A stretch of 52,218 nt of DNA, from IMG/VR virus record IMGVR_UViG_3300033142_001318, positions 1-52,218 of that record; one strand, 5' to 3'. Positions 32,379-41,479 of this stretch are shown here, in pieces (the first letter of the stretch is position 1; every line of letters begins with the position of its first letter). This DNA is from a virus. The notes below the pieces were generated by a model. That model did not search any database and was not told where the DNA came from. It saw only the letters and a list, made by a program, of their open reading frames with translations. Position numbers and translations under genes: made by a program.

Positions 32379-33197
32379 ATGGGAAACTGGAAAATAGGAT
32401 ATATAGATGGGTTAAGTGATATTGGTTCCACTTACGAACTCGGAATGGAAGCATATCATGGGTTCGGGGCGAAAACACTCAATTTGGATCCTACAAAGAT
32501 GTGTCGTGCAAGTGGTATGATAGTCACGACATACCCGCCAGACCGTTTAGAATGTTCAATGATTAAGAACTATCCCAATGTAGCCAATACGGCAGTCACC
32601 TCATTCTTTGAGAATAATGAGTTTAATAATGGTTTTGTTAGGATATTATCTGGTCCAGAAAAAGATAAGGTATATAAAGTAACAAACACTACGGATTCAA
32701 TATTAACCATAAGTGGATCTATAGGAGATGTAACAAATGGTGATGCATTCGAAGTTGTGACAGGAGCATGTACATTTGAGTTCCCGGACGGTCGGAATCC
32801 TACACGACAAGATTTTAAAAGAATGGTGGCAAACTATCCCCTACGATATCCGTATTACGGTGGTGGGATAGTAATTCCGAAGGGGTGGCAACCTGATGAT
32901 TTCATGATTAGATCCCATCTTACAGACGTTCGAGACGCTGATAGATTGGAAGTTATGCTTAATCACATTTTAGACTATAAGGGATTTGATGGTTTATATT
33001 CGATAGGGAAACTGAATGATAATCCGAATGGTTTTGCACCTATGATAATCGAAACCGGATCACATTATGCTCAATATCAACATTTAGGAAATGTGGTGGA
33101 TTATAATATTACAAGGAGTGCCAGAAAATCAGATAATTTCTTTGATGTATCGATACACTTTGAAGGATATAATACTCCAATATATAGAGGATTATAA
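32379..33197 (+). CDS. Distal tail-like protein (copy 1)
   Basis: This 272-residue protein begins MGNWKIGYIDGLSDIGSTYE, then LNLDPTKMCRASG, KVYKVTNTTDSILTISGSIG, EFPDGRNPTRQDFKR and a C-terminal FDVSIHFEGYNTPIYRGL. The following gene has the same layout throughout, so the two are tandem paralogs. By position after the tape measure and before the hub they should be distal tail proteins or tail-tip ring components. Confidence 0.6.
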   Translation: MGNWKIGYIDGLSDIGSTYELGMEAYHGFGAKTLNLDPTKMCRASGMIVTTYPPDRLECSMIKNYPNVANTAVTSFFENNEFNNGFVRILSGPEKDKVYKVTNTTDSILTISGSIGDVTNGDAFEVVTGACTFEFPDGRNPTRQDFKRMVANYPLRYPYYGGGIVIPKGWQPDDFMIRSHLTDVRDADRLEVMLNHILDYKGFDGLYSIGKLNDNPNGFAPMIIETGSHYAQYQHLGNVVDYNITRSARKSDNFFDVSIHFEGYNTPIYRGL

Positions 33198-33199
33198 AT

Positions 33200-34033
33200 A
33201 TGGGTATATATAAGTTAGGATATATAAAAGACATGGATAATACATCGTCATGGGACGTCGGAAAAGATAGATATGAAAGGTTTGGTGCTTATACGTTACC
33301 ATTAGATCCAAAGAAGATGTGTCGTGCGATCGGGTATGTCTCTTCTATCAGTGGTGATCGTATTAATTGTAGTGGTATTATAAATTATCCTAATCTCGCT
33401 GATAGTACATTCCAAGGGGCTTTATATCCAACATCACGTAAATTTGAAACTAATGAATTCAATCGGGGTTTCATTAGATTTTTATCGGGTTCTGCCAGGA
33501 ATAAAGTATATCGAGTGATTGGAACGACTACCACACAATTACGTACTAGTGAGACCGTATTAGGTGTTGTAACTAAAGATTATTTTGAAGTTGTATCAGG
33601 ATCATGTACGTTCGATTTTCCGACAGGTCGTAATCCAACTGACCGAGTATTCAAACGGAGTGTCGTAAATAAGGCACTACGGTTCCCGTTCTCTCAGGGT
33701 AGTCTCGTCATGTTTGAAGGTTATCAACCTGATGATTTTGTATTGTTGGTACATCTAACACGTAGAGTAGATGCCGACAGATTAGAACTCATGCTTAATC
33801 ATAATCTCGATTATAGAGGATTTGATGGTCCCTATTCGTACGATACGATACCCGGGAGTGACGAAGGATTGGCGCCAATGATTCTCGAGACAGGATCACA
33901 TGATACCAAAAATCAATATCTCGTGTATATGAATGACTATAAAATTGTGAGGGATGCAAAGTATAACAGTGAATTCTCTGAATTAATGATTCATTTCTTG
34001 AATTATTCTGGTGTAATATATAGAGGTGTATAA
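33200..34033 (+). CDS. Distal tail-like protein (copy 2)
   Basis: The 277-residue paralog of the preceding gene: MGIYKLGYIKDMDNTSSWDV, LPLDPKKMCRAIGYV, TFDFPTGRNPTDRVFKRSVV, and SELMIHFLNYSGVIYRGV at the end. Similarity covers the full length with many substitutions, so the duplication is old. Two different copies may build hetero-oligomeric rings at the tail tip. It starts two bases after the preceding stop. Confidence 0.6.
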   Translation: MGIYKLGYIKDMDNTSSWDVGKDRYERFGAYTLPLDPKKMCRAIGYVSSISGDRINCSGIINYPNLADSTFQGALYPTSRKFETNEFNRGFIRFLSGSARNKVYRVIGTTTTQLRTSETVLGVVTKDYFEVVSGSCTFDFPTGRNPTDRVFKRSVVNKALRFPFSQGSLVMFEGYQPDDFVLLVHLTRRVDADRLELMLNHNLDYRGFDGPYSYDTIPGSDEGLAPMILETGSHDTKNQYLVYMNDYKIVRDAKYNSEFSELMIHFLNYSGVIYRGV

Positions 34034-34035
34034 AA

Positions 34036-35955
34036 ATGTGGACGGTAAAAATTGGACAGTTCAATGATCCAACTGGTGTTAGGACACAAGAACGAGTAAC
34101 AGACATAAGAGTAACACAATCCTCCACTACGTTGGATTTTTCTGTTACAGTTAAGAACCCTACCGCAGACGAAAGAGCACAGGCGAAAGGTAGGATAGAT
34201 TCCGCTATTATTCGTATAGAACGGCGTTCAGAAGTTTTAGTAGAAGGTTTTATTGAAGATGTGGAATTCGGAGCAAATTATGTCAGGTACACCGGTAGGT
34301 CTTTTATCGTTCTAACTGGTTATTCAACATCATCATTAACAGATAGTAGTGGTAAAACAGAGGGTGAATACAATAATGATATTGGTGAAGAGATCATAGA
34401 AAGTCTTATATCGAAGTATTGTAGACCTAAAGATAATGAAATCAATTATGCGATATCATTAAAAGACGTTGACGGTATGGATGTAAGATATGGAGGTGAT
34501 GTAAAACTTCACGGTAAAAAAGTCTATCAGATCGTAAGGGAAATGTGTCAGTCGTATGGCCATGACTTGTGGTCAAGTACGAAACTAGATAGTAATGGTG
34601 ATGTAACATCAAAAATCATAAACGTCGGTATAAAAGAACGTGGATCTACAGTAAATCCACACAAAACCTTCCGGGGTGGTATTGAACTTAAGAATATACC
34701 AGTAATGCAATACAGGTCATCGAAAACGGTTAACCGTATCCGTGTGATTGGTGCTGGAACTGGAAAGGATAAGGTATCAGAGGTTGTAGAGGATACTGAT
34801 TCTATAGCATGTATTGGAACCATCGAAGGTGAACCTTATCACAATAATATGATTAGATCGGTAGATACTGCAAGATCGATTGGTGAAGCTATAATAAGGG
34901 ATAAAAAAAATCCCATCGAAGAACTTCATGTAGAACTTGCGATGTACATAAGTGATGTTCAGTATGGTGACTGGGTTAATATTATAGATGAATACAGTAA
35001 TATAAATATTACAAAAAGAATAAAGAATATAACTTATACATATTCCGCTGGTGCTGCGGATATGATGTCGATCGAACTCGGCGACAAATTTGATAATTAT
35101 CAAAGTATTATACGGGATCTTACACAGAATGACGTGGACGCAGAACCTGATATGACAGTCGCTGGAGGTTCACTACGTATCACAGCAAACGATCCACCAT
35201 CTACTTATGTCCGGGTGGATCCCGGTGATTGGTACGGTACTGATGGCATTTTGTATCATTTCGGTAAGTCTACATGTGTATTTTGGGCATCACCAGCAGA
35301 CCCACCATATAATCCAAATGTAGTCGGGAACTATGCTAAAGCTTTAGTACAAATAAAGGATGGTGCAGCATCAGCGAAAGATATCACGTATAAGACTAAT
35401 CTGACTATTGATAGTATGAGTGGATATTCGAAAGAGATGGCAGAACTGGAATCGATATCCGCGGAGCCCGGGTATACTCCGATTGGAGAAGTAATATTAA
35501 AGTGCGAGAAAAGTTTTACTTTTTTTAATCCCCCACATAAGATCGGTATCATACATAATGTTTCTGCTATTGATGAAGGAGAATCGTATATATATCGGGA
35601 TGCCAGACCAATAGTTGGAAGTTCGGGTGGTTCAGGTGGTGGAAAGTGGGCACTCATATCTCGGATAGCAGCTAAAAATATATGGACGGCAAGTACAGCG
35701 TACGAAGTCGGAAGTTGGGTGAAACCTATCACTGAACCTCTGGATAGATTCTTTGTATGTATATCTTCAGAAGAACCGTGGGAGAGTGGTACGTTAGAAC
35801 CTGTGTGGCCTACCGTATTGGGAACAACTGTCACCGATAATAATCTGATATGGCAATGTAATAGTGATGGTATTATACCGGAAGAGATACTCGGTATCCC
35901 GAATATGAACATCCATGTAACTCCGGTAGGAAACGGTATTGTATATTTAGGGTAA
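34036..35955 (+). CDS. Baseplate hub / tail-associated protein
   Basis: The 639-residue protein begins like gp27/Tal hub proteins with two beta barrels (TVKIGQFNDPTGVRTQERVT, SAIIRIERRSEVLVEGFIED), a helical insertion (YNNDIGEEIIESLISKYCRP), then VKLHGKKVYQIVREMCQSYG and KNIPVMQYRSSKTVNRIRVI. The C-terminal 270 residues differ: a beta domain and a Trp-rich part with NIWTASTAYEVGSWVKP, the sequence of carbohydrate-binding or tip-attachment domains. It forms the end of the tail channel and probably contacts the cell surface. Confidence 0.75.
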   Translation: MWTVKIGQFNDPTGVRTQERVTDIRVTQSSTTLDFSVTVKNPTADERAQAKGRIDSAIIRIERRSEVLVEGFIEDVEFGANYVRYTGRSFIVLTGYSTSSLTDSSGKTEGEYNNDIGEEIIESLISKYCRPKDNEINYAISLKDVDGMDVRYGGDVKLHGKKVYQIVREMCQSYGHDLWSSTKLDSNGDVTSKIINVGIKERGSTVNPHKTFRGGIELKNIPVMQYRSSKTVNRIRVIGAGTGKDKVSEVVEDTDSIACIGTIEGEPYHNNMIRSVDTARSIGEAIIRDKKNPIEELHVELAMYISDVQYGDWVNIIDEYSNINITKRIKNITYTYSAGAADMMSIELGDKFDNYQSIIRDLTQNDVDAEPDMTVAGGSLRITANDPPSTYVRVDPGDWYGTDGILYHFGKSTCVFWASPADPPYNPNVVGNYAKALVQIKDGAASAKDITYKTNLTIDSMSGYSKEMAELESISAEPGYTPIGEVILKCEKSFTFFNPPHKIGIIHNVSAIDEGESYIYRDARPIVGSSGGSGGGKWALISRIAAKNIWTASTAYEVGSWVKPITEPLDRFFVCISSEEPWESGTLEPVWPTVLGTTVTDNNLIWQCNSDGIIPEEILGIPNMNIHVTPVGNGIVYLG

Positions 35956-35960
35956 TATAA

Positions 35961-36704
35961 ATGACGACTACTATAGCAGCATACGTACAAAATGCAGCGG
36001 GTCAAGGTATTGGGAATGCCCATGTTTCCGGTGGTGGTGGAAGTTGTGATACAAACTCCAGTGGGAATTGTTCTTATGATATACCTTATGGTGGTCATCG
36101 TACTATCACTGCGAGTCATGCTGGGTATGTAACAGAATCACAACAGGTATATATACAGTCTGACCATCATGTGAATGTTTATTTTCAAACTTTTAATGGT
36201 CATGCTCTAGCAGCAAGTATCGAAGGTACGGTTTATGACCAAGATGGTGTACCATTCCCAAATATAATGGTGTGGTGTTCCGGGACGTTAGGGACCACGA
36301 AGATGTGGGGGGCGACAACGAATTCCGCTGGATACTATTCATTGGCAGTGATTACGGCTGGTGATTACATAATATATTGTGGAAAAAATAATTATAAAAT
36401 AGTTGGTACCCAGAATTATTCACAAGCCACGGAGTATCCTACAACCACAACAACCATAAATTTCACTGGTAGTAATTCACCGCAACGTGTGGAGACATCT
36501 GATACAAAATTAGCTGTTTATAATAGATCATTTATAGTTAAAGATGATTTAAGTGAGAGTTATTACAATGTTGCTGATGTACCATCTAACGATACTGTAT
36601 TTGCGAAAGTGAGGAAGTGGAATGGCAAATTTCTAAATGTTTACGAATGGGTAGCGGATGATTATTGGGTAGGAGACGGATATGGTGGCGATTATTATGA
36701 ATGA
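35961..36704 (+). CDS. Tail-tip protein with carboxypeptidase-regulatory-like domains
   Basis: The 247-residue protein has two Ig-like domains of the carboxypeptidase-regulatory type: IAAYVQNAAGQGIGNAHVSG with TITASHAGYVTESQQVY, and SIEGTVYDQDGVPFPNIMVW with TNSAGYYSLAVITAGDYIIY. The C-terminal 70 residues (DDLSESYYNVADVPSNDTVF, WVADDYWVGDGYGG) are unique. Such domains decorate phage tails and bind surfaces weakly. It lies in the tail-tip operon. Confidence 0.65.
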   Translation: MTTTIAAYVQNAAGQGIGNAHVSGGGGSCDTNSSGNCSYDIPYGGHRTITASHAGYVTESQQVYIQSDHHVNVYFQTFNGHALAASIEGTVYDQDGVPFPNIMVWCSGTLGTTKMWGATTNSAGYYSLAVITAGDYIIYCGKNNYKIVGTQNYSQATEYPTTTTTINFTGSNSPQRVETSDTKLAVYNRSFIVKDDLSESYYNVADVPSNDTVFAKVRKWNGKFLNVYEWVADDYWVGDGYGGDYYE

Positions 36705-36714
36705 GGTATTATAA

Positions 36715-38559
36715 ATGGCTAGTTATGACTGTTATGATGATTGTGGATATCGATGGTTGGAAGTGGGGGCTACAACGGAGTGTACAAGAGATATAGATGA
36801 TGGTACTGTAGATTTTGCACGTTTGATATTAGAGGTCATCGAAATTCAAGTAGATCCAGATTCGGAATGTGAAATATGTACACATGAAGCTAGATGTTTA
36901 ATTAATATATATGAACACTATACTGGAGATGTTAGTGAAACACATGTATTCGAAGGTGTATATACTGTATATCATAATACAAATAGGAATTTCTTTAAAT
37001 ATAATGCATGGAAAGTCGATCTTGCCGACGCCCGTTCTGGTCCACCTGTTGAAGCACAATTAAGGATAGCACATAAGCCATTATGTCCGGGATGTACATA
37101 TAATTATCTTTGTGATTGTGAGGAGGACGTTTACATCAATGGATGGACAGATACACAAGCAATGACTCCGGACGATCCTAGTATCATATATGAACAGATG
37201 CAGGTAAAATTATTAAGTGTTGCTTACGATTTATCGTATGTAATAGTCAATGTTAGGGTATGGGATGTTTATAGTGGAGGATCTTCAATATTATATGATA
37301 ATGATGTGAATGTATCAGAAGATAGTTTTTATGATATTTCACAGAGTAATATGATATTTGATTGGCGGGTGTGTTGTAATGATATCGATATGGCTAATGC
37401 AGAAATCCAATTGTGTTATGCTTATGAAGATGGTAATAATGATAGTGGCGGAGGGAATGGATCCGGAGGTCTAGATGGTTTAGTAGCAGCACAATATTTT
37501 GATACACGTGATTTTGGGTATACCGGTGGATCTATGGTGTATGCCAGGACAAAAAATCCTAAACATCACAGTGGTACAAATAATGTACCAACCGAGGTTA
37601 GAATGAATCTCTACGAATGGCAAGGTGATTATACATCTACTAAAAACAGTACTTCGTTGGCAACACAAACTTTGATAATACCATCGGAAGATATGGAATA
37701 TCATGATGTGGTTATACCTTTTATCTGGGATTATGACGCCCCACCAGGTGAATATATGTGGATGTTAACGTGTTTACGGGGACCACGTAATGGTAGTTTT
37801 CAATTATGGTTTATAAGTTATGCTCCAGCTCAGAAATTTCCGGCATGGGTGAATGGTTCTCCAAATCAAAATTTCAACAGTCGGATTCTAGGGATAGAAA
37901 CCGAGAAATCATGGGGAAATGTTATATCTGTTGATGACACATTTGGTAATTATTACTATACTGGTATTACTGGATGGTCAAATGTAAAAGTTAAGTCAGG
38001 AGGAGAATATAAGGACGTATTATTACCGAAAACTAATTGTAATCTTGTGAAAAGGGGTCCAGGATCTGTCGAGGTGACAAATCCCTCATTCGAAACCGGG
38101 GATTTTACAGGTTGGACGAAAGGAGGTATGGGGACGAAATTTTCTGTAGAAATTACGGACGAATGGAGTTCTGATGGTACATATTCTTGTAAAATGTGTT
38201 CTGTGGATGCATTTAATATATATTGGGATGATTTCATATATATATACCAGATATTACCTTCACATTCTACTTATCCTGGATGGATGGTATATTTTGATTT
38301 ATATATTCCTTCTTCTGGTCGTAGTTTAATATTTAATGAATATCATAGTGGATATACTCATAGTATAACAGCTGGTACATATTTGAATGAATCATTTACA
38401 TTAACAAATAATAAATTACTCTTCAAATTGGTGTGCACAGGTGACTGGCCGAGTGTATCATCCGTGTACATAGATAATGTCAGATCTGTCCCACCAACCA
38501 TACCTAATACACCGATAGGACGTATGATAGGTGGTGCGAGTGATATTAGGGTTGTTTAA
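36715..38559 (+). CDS. Large tail-tip / receptor-binding protein
   Basis: The 614-residue protein is the last rightward gene. The N-terminal 250 residues are Cys-rich (CEICTHEARC, PLCPGCTYNYLCDCEEDVYI, WRVCCNDIDMANAEIQLCYA), perhaps metal- or disulfide-stabilised. A Gly/Ser linker follows (DSGGGNGSGG), then a beta domain, and near residue 465 a carbohydrate-binding-module-like domain: EVTNPSFETGDFTGWTKGG through WDDFIYIYQILPSH to VYIDNVRS. This last pattern (NPSFE..G..TGW...VYIDNV) is typical of sugar-binding sandwiches. It probably recognises the cell envelope. Confidence 0.6.
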   Translation: MASYDCYDDCGYRWLEVGATTECTRDIDDGTVDFARLILEVIEIQVDPDSECEICTHEARCLINIYEHYTGDVSETHVFEGVYTVYHNTNRNFFKYNAWKVDLADARSGPPVEAQLRIAHKPLCPGCTYNYLCDCEEDVYINGWTDTQAMTPDDPSIIYEQMQVKLLSVAYDLSYVIVNVRVWDVYSGGSSILYDNDVNVSEDSFYDISQSNMIFDWRVCCNDIDMANAEIQLCYAYEDGNNDSGGGNGSGGLDGLVAAQYFDTRDFGYTGGSMVYARTKNPKHHSGTNNVPTEVRMNLYEWQGDYTSTKNSTSLATQTLIIPSEDMEYHDVVIPFIWDYDAPPGEYMWMLTCLRGPRNGSFQLWFISYAPAQKFPAWVNGSPNQNFNSRILGIETEKSWGNVISVDDTFGNYYYTGITGWSNVKVKSGGEYKDVLLPKTNCNLVKRGPGSVEVTNPSFETGDFTGWTKGGMGTKFSVEITDEWSSDGTYSCKMCSVDAFNIYWDDFIYIYQILPSHSTYPGWMVYFDLYIPSSGRSLIFNEYHSGYTHSITAGTYLNESFTLTNNKLLFKLVCTGDWPSVSSVYIDNVRSVPPTIPNTPIGRMIGGASDIRVV

Positions 38560-38578
38560 TGGACGTTATTATAAAAAG

Positions 38579-38605
38579 TGGTATGTTGGATGACCCAACA
38601 TACCA
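38579..38605. terminator. Bidirectional hairpin between converging arms
   Basis: TGGTATGTTGG (38579-38589) and its exact complement CCAACATACCA (38595-38605) form an 11-bp stem with a 5-base loop. A-rich and T-rich stretches flank it on both sides. It lies between the stops of the last rightward gene and the last leftward gene, so it can end transcription from both directions. Confidence 0.7.
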
Positions 38606-38612
38606 TTATACT

Positions 38613-39656
38613 TTACTTACCGTGGTATATCCCATCACAGGTCGGGTAATCGTAGATATACTCATAACCTTGCATTCTACTTAGGGACATTCTACGTAGA
38701 TTTGTATGTATCGTATATTCACCATCTACATAATCACCACCCAGATTGATAAATGACCCTACTATTTTTATATCGCCTAATTGGTCCGTAGGTAACTTGA
38801 TTCTTACAGAATCATTCATTATACGGTGTCCACCGTTCGGATTATCTATGATCGTAGGTTTGAAGGATGCTATCATTTCATCATCTACGAATATTTCTAC
38901 ATGTTCTATCTGATCATAGGAATCTCCTTTTCTCCATCCACCGTAACGTGTAGAGATACACCCAAATATGATCTCATCGGGGTATTCCTTTATGTACTTG
39001 AAGTTACCTTGATATGTCAAACTAATATGACTTCCGGTTAATCCGACTTGATAATCTAGTGTTGATGTTGGTATTGGTGTTGGTGTCGGAGTGATTACGG
39101 GTGTCGGTGTTGATAATATCGTTGGTGTCGGTGTCGGTTCAACGTATCGTTCCGGTACTATTGTTGTGTCCAGTTTCGGGTTTGGTATCCCATTGAATCT
39201 CGTGTTGATTAATTCTTGGACTTTACCGTCTTCGAATGTACCTTCACAGGTTACTTTCCAGTCACCGATTATCGTACATCCAATTTTTCGTGGTACTTGA
39301 CATTCCGGTGAATAAAGATCTATGGTCTCACCATTTACCAGGACACGAAGTTCCTTAAGGAGGTGGAAATCCCTACCACCATTTACTGATATGATAAGTG
39401 TATCATATTCTTGTTGAGCACATATTTGAACATGATATGATCTCTGAATTGGTGCCGGTGTAGTCTGGAGTGATGTTAATACAGGTTCTTCGTATTCGGT
39501 ATTATCTGTGGCGATTCTGGATTTCTGTATGGATGCTATTGAGGCGTCTTCTATGGTACTTGTCGTTATCGATCCTATACACCCGGACATTAGTATGCTG
39601 ACAATTAAGACAGCAAGCAAAGCGATTTTGGTTCGGTTTTGTGTCATGTTGTTCAC
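38613..39656 (-). CDS. Secreted lipoprotein with Pro-Thr linker
   Basis: The 347-residue protein has a signal peptide (KIALLAVLIVSILMSGC, residues about 10-26) with lipobox LMSGC; Cys26 should be lipidated, anchoring it outside the membrane. Two related beta domains follow (HVQICAQQEYDTLIISVNGG with LRVLVNGETIDLY, and HISLTYQGNFKYIKEYP with VEIFVDDEMIASF), joined by a PTPTPTI...TPTPTPIP linker. A strong promoter with operator precedes it. As a virus-encoded surface protein it may block superinfection or alter the host envelope. A start nine bases downstream (MTQNRT) is also possible. Confidence 0.75.
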   Translation of the reverse strand: MNNMTQNRTKIALLAVLIVSILMSGCIGSITTSTIEDASIASIQKSRIATDNTEYEEPVLTSLQTTPAPIQRSYHVQICAQQEYDTLIISVNGGRDFHLLKELRVLVNGETIDLYSPECQVPRKIGCTIIGDWKVTCEGTFEDGKVQELINTRFNGIPNPKLDTTIVPERYVEPTPTPTILSTPTPVITPTPTPIPTSTLDYQVGLTGSHISLTYQGNFKYIKEYPDEIIFGCISTRYGGWRKGDSYDQIEHVEIFVDDEMIASFKPTIIDNPNGGHRIMNDSVRIKLPTDQLGDIKIVGSFINLGGDYVDGEYTIHTNLRRMSLSRMQGYEYIYDYPTCDGIYHGK

Positions 39657-39700
39657 ATCCTTATAGACTTTTGCCTATAATGTATTATTGGGCGTGATCC

Positions 39701-39736
39701 TATATAAAGATTGTGGTTTAAAACTTTAAAAGTTTT
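39701..39736 (-). promoter_or_regulatory. TATA promoter with 17-bp palindromic operator (lipoprotein gene)
   Basis: On the minus strand the order is palindrome (39720-39736, AAAACTTTTAAAGTTTT), AAACCACAATC, then TTTATATA (39708-39701). Palindrome centre to box end is 27 bases. The expected start site lies near 39678, about 20 bases before the ATG. The palindrome overlaps the stop codon of the upstream gene. Confidence 0.75.
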
Positions 39737-40139
39737 AAATCGTATCCCTTAATATTTTTCTTACCACTGTTTCTTCCCCCCACAGATTAAATGACAATAT
39801 CAGACACCTCTTCTCATTGACTACTTTTACAGCTTTTTCTTCATTGTCCGTATTCACTTTATAGATCATAAATTCCCCAGATTCCCAAGGGTAAAATCCG
39901 TAAAAACCACTTTCATCTGTTGGTTTAACCATGTGCCTTACATTTTTAGTTGTACCATCTTTTGTCATCCATACTTGGATTATATCGATGGGTTGCGTGG
40001 AAGGGTCGAGTTCAAACTCTTCGACATTACCGTACTTAAAATTCATACGGTACTTTTCTGCTTCATCTTCATCTGTGAAGACGGCATTAATGTGATAATC
40101 CGAATAAGTACCACTCGTTACAACGAAAACTTTTTTCAT
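39735..40139 (-). CDS. Small hypothetical protein, DUF7336-like
   Basis: The 134-residue protein begins MKKVFVVTSGTYSDYHINAV and FTDEDEAEKYRMNFKYG. This pattern (short strand, SDYHI, then an EAE helix) occurs in small phage proteins that carry a DUF7336-type domain of unknown role. The start lies directly after the kinase stop, with GGAGGAAAT as ribosome site. Function unknown. Confidence 0.55.
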   Translation of the reverse strand: MKKVFVVTSGTYSDYHINAVFTDEDEAEKYRMNFKYGNVEEFELDPSTQPIDIIQVWMTKDGTTKNVRHMVKPTDESGFYGFYPWESGEFMIYKVNTDNEEKAVKVVNEKRCLILSFNLWGEETVVRKILRDTI

Positions 40140-40721
40140 TTATTTCCTCCTATTTATGATCTTAACTTTTTTACGCGTGGAAAACTTATCGCAGAAAGTC
40201 GGGATACTGAAATTCTTACGGTACCGAGTATATTTCAACCCAAAATCATTTATCATCTTCGATATCCGGGTGTCAATGTCCTTCGCAAAGTCCGGATCCG
40301 TTGACCGCGTACCGTCTTCTTTTAGCCATTTAAGATTTAATGGCATATAGATTATGTAATCATATTTTTGTGACCAGTAGCGGGCTATCTCGACCATCTG
40401 TAGGTATTCTACGACCGGGAACGGTTTATGATTTTCACTGATCCTTTCCATATAACATAGATTATCCAATATAGCACGATTATATAGAATTATATCAGGA
40501 TCTTTATATTCAGCCTCTAATTCTTTTGTTAATTGTTCATGGAAAATCCATCGTTGTGATAAAAAGGTTCCTTGTTCGTTAATCCCGAACGGACACGAAC
40601 GAGCAACCTCTTCCACGACGTTAACTGTCTTACCACGCCGGTGAAGTTCTTTCTGAAGTTTTGACACCAGCGTTTTCTTCCCAGTTCCCTGAGATCCTAT
40701 GATGGCTATTTTTACATTCAT
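40140..40721 (-). CDS. P-loop kinase, AAA_28 / NadR-like
   Basis: The 193-residue protein has Walker A GSQGTGKKT (9-17), then VVEEVARSCPFG and DIILYNRAILDNLCYM, the pattern of AAA_28/NadR-type nucleoside kinases and related phage enzymes. These phosphorylate nucleosides or similar small molecules with ATP. The end is basic (FCDKFSTRKKVKIINRRK). It overlaps the next upstream gene by 4 bases (ATGA). The exact substrate cannot be told. Confidence 0.7.
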   Translation of the reverse strand: MNVKIAIIGSQGTGKKTLVSKLQKELHRRGKTVNVVEEVARSCPFGINEQGTFLSQRWIFHEQLTKELEAEYKDPDIILYNRAILDNLCYMERISENHKPFPVVEYLQMVEIARYWSQKYDYIIYMPLNLKWLKEDGTRSTDPDFAKDIDTRISKMINDFGLKYTRYRKNFSIPTFCDKFSTRKKVKIINRRK

Positions 40722-41035
40722 CCGTAATAGTTCCTACAATCGGATTCGTCCTCTGATTCCGGTTCTGGTTCTGGTTCTTGCATTTCAGCCATTCGTGCTA
40801 TCTGTTCTTTGAGTGCATTATCAGAAGCCGCATGGATTTCCTGCATGATCTCTTCATCATAGTCCGAACGTCTCCATAGGACATCATGTGGTACTATGGT
40901 AAGAAAATGTGTCGGTTTTCCTTCTTTATTAATTTCTATCATTCGTAGATAGAATATTCCATTTTCGATGAAAGGATATACCATTTCCTGGACATCGAAA
41001 TCATCTTTCGTTCCTCTAATTCTTATTGTCTGCAT
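40718..41035 (-). CDS. Small hypothetical acidic protein
   Basis: The 105-residue protein reads MQTIRIRGTKDDFDVQEMVY, a mixed fold with FLTIVPHDVLWRRSDYD, then a helix and a tail of Glu/Pro repeats (EPEPEPESEDESD). Acidic tails of this kind are common in DNA-mimic or single-strand-binding partners, but nothing more is visible. It overlaps both neighbours, showing operon structure. Confidence 0.45.
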   Translation of the reverse strand: MQTIRIRGTKDDFDVQEMVYPFIENGIFYLRMIEINKEGKPTHFLTIVPHDVLWRRSDYDEEIMQEIHAASDNALKEQIARMAEMQEPEPEPESEDESDCRNYYG

Positions 41036-41420
41036 TTATATCACCTTCTTTATCTAATGACATTAATTTAATTCTGTCTATCTCTGAAAGATAATGCATC
41101 ATCTGTTCTTCCAGAATTTTGTCGATAGCACCTATTCGTACCAGCATCTCTTCATTGTTACTATGCCCTTCCTTTATAGCACGGTTTGTAAGTCGGTCAC
41201 CATCAGCGAAGAGTAATCGCATCATTCTGTGGACGAATTCCACTGTGTTCTCTGTTTTAATCTCATTCATCCGTCCGGGTAAGATCTGATCTCGCCAGAT
41301 CCGGAATCTACGACTAAAATGTACATCGATCTTATACGCAGCCTTTTTATTAACTACTGTTACAGATTCGAATAGGCCGAAAAATTCACTTTCTGTTAAA
41401 ACATCTCCTATATCTTCCAT
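41016..41420 (-). CDS. Hypothetical helical protein
   Basis: The 134-residue protein begins MEDIGDVLTESEFFGLFESV and is helical, with RFRIWRDQILPGRMNEIK and KILEEQMMHYLSEIDRIKLM. GGTGATAAT lies upstream. A weak TATA-like box (TTTAAATATG on the minus strand, 41464-41455) about 35 bases ahead could start this short operon separately from the ligase operon. Not recognised. Confidence 0.4.
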   Translation of the reverse strand: MEDIGDVLTESEFFGLFESVTVVNKKAAYKIDVHFSRRFRIWRDQILPGRMNEIKTENTVEFVHRMMRLLFADGDRLTNRAIKEGHSNNEEMLVRIGAIDKILEEQMMHYLSEIDRIKLMSLDKEGDINADNKN

Positions 41421-41454
41421 ATTATCACCTTATCTATATACTATTGTACTTAAT

Positions 41455-41464
41455 CATATTTAAA
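41455..41464 (-). promoter_or_regulatory. Probable weak TATA box
   Basis: The minus strand reads AATCACAAAG then TTTAAATATG, resembling the strong promoters here (ACCACAAACTTTATATA) with a poorer box. It lies between the HNH gene and the gene at 41420. Confidence 0.4.
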
Positions 41465-41479
41465 CTTTGTGATTATACT

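Noticed and set aside
35331-36119. 262-codon minus-strand frame
   Set aside because: Antisense to the hub and the Ig-like protein, which both have good protein signatures.
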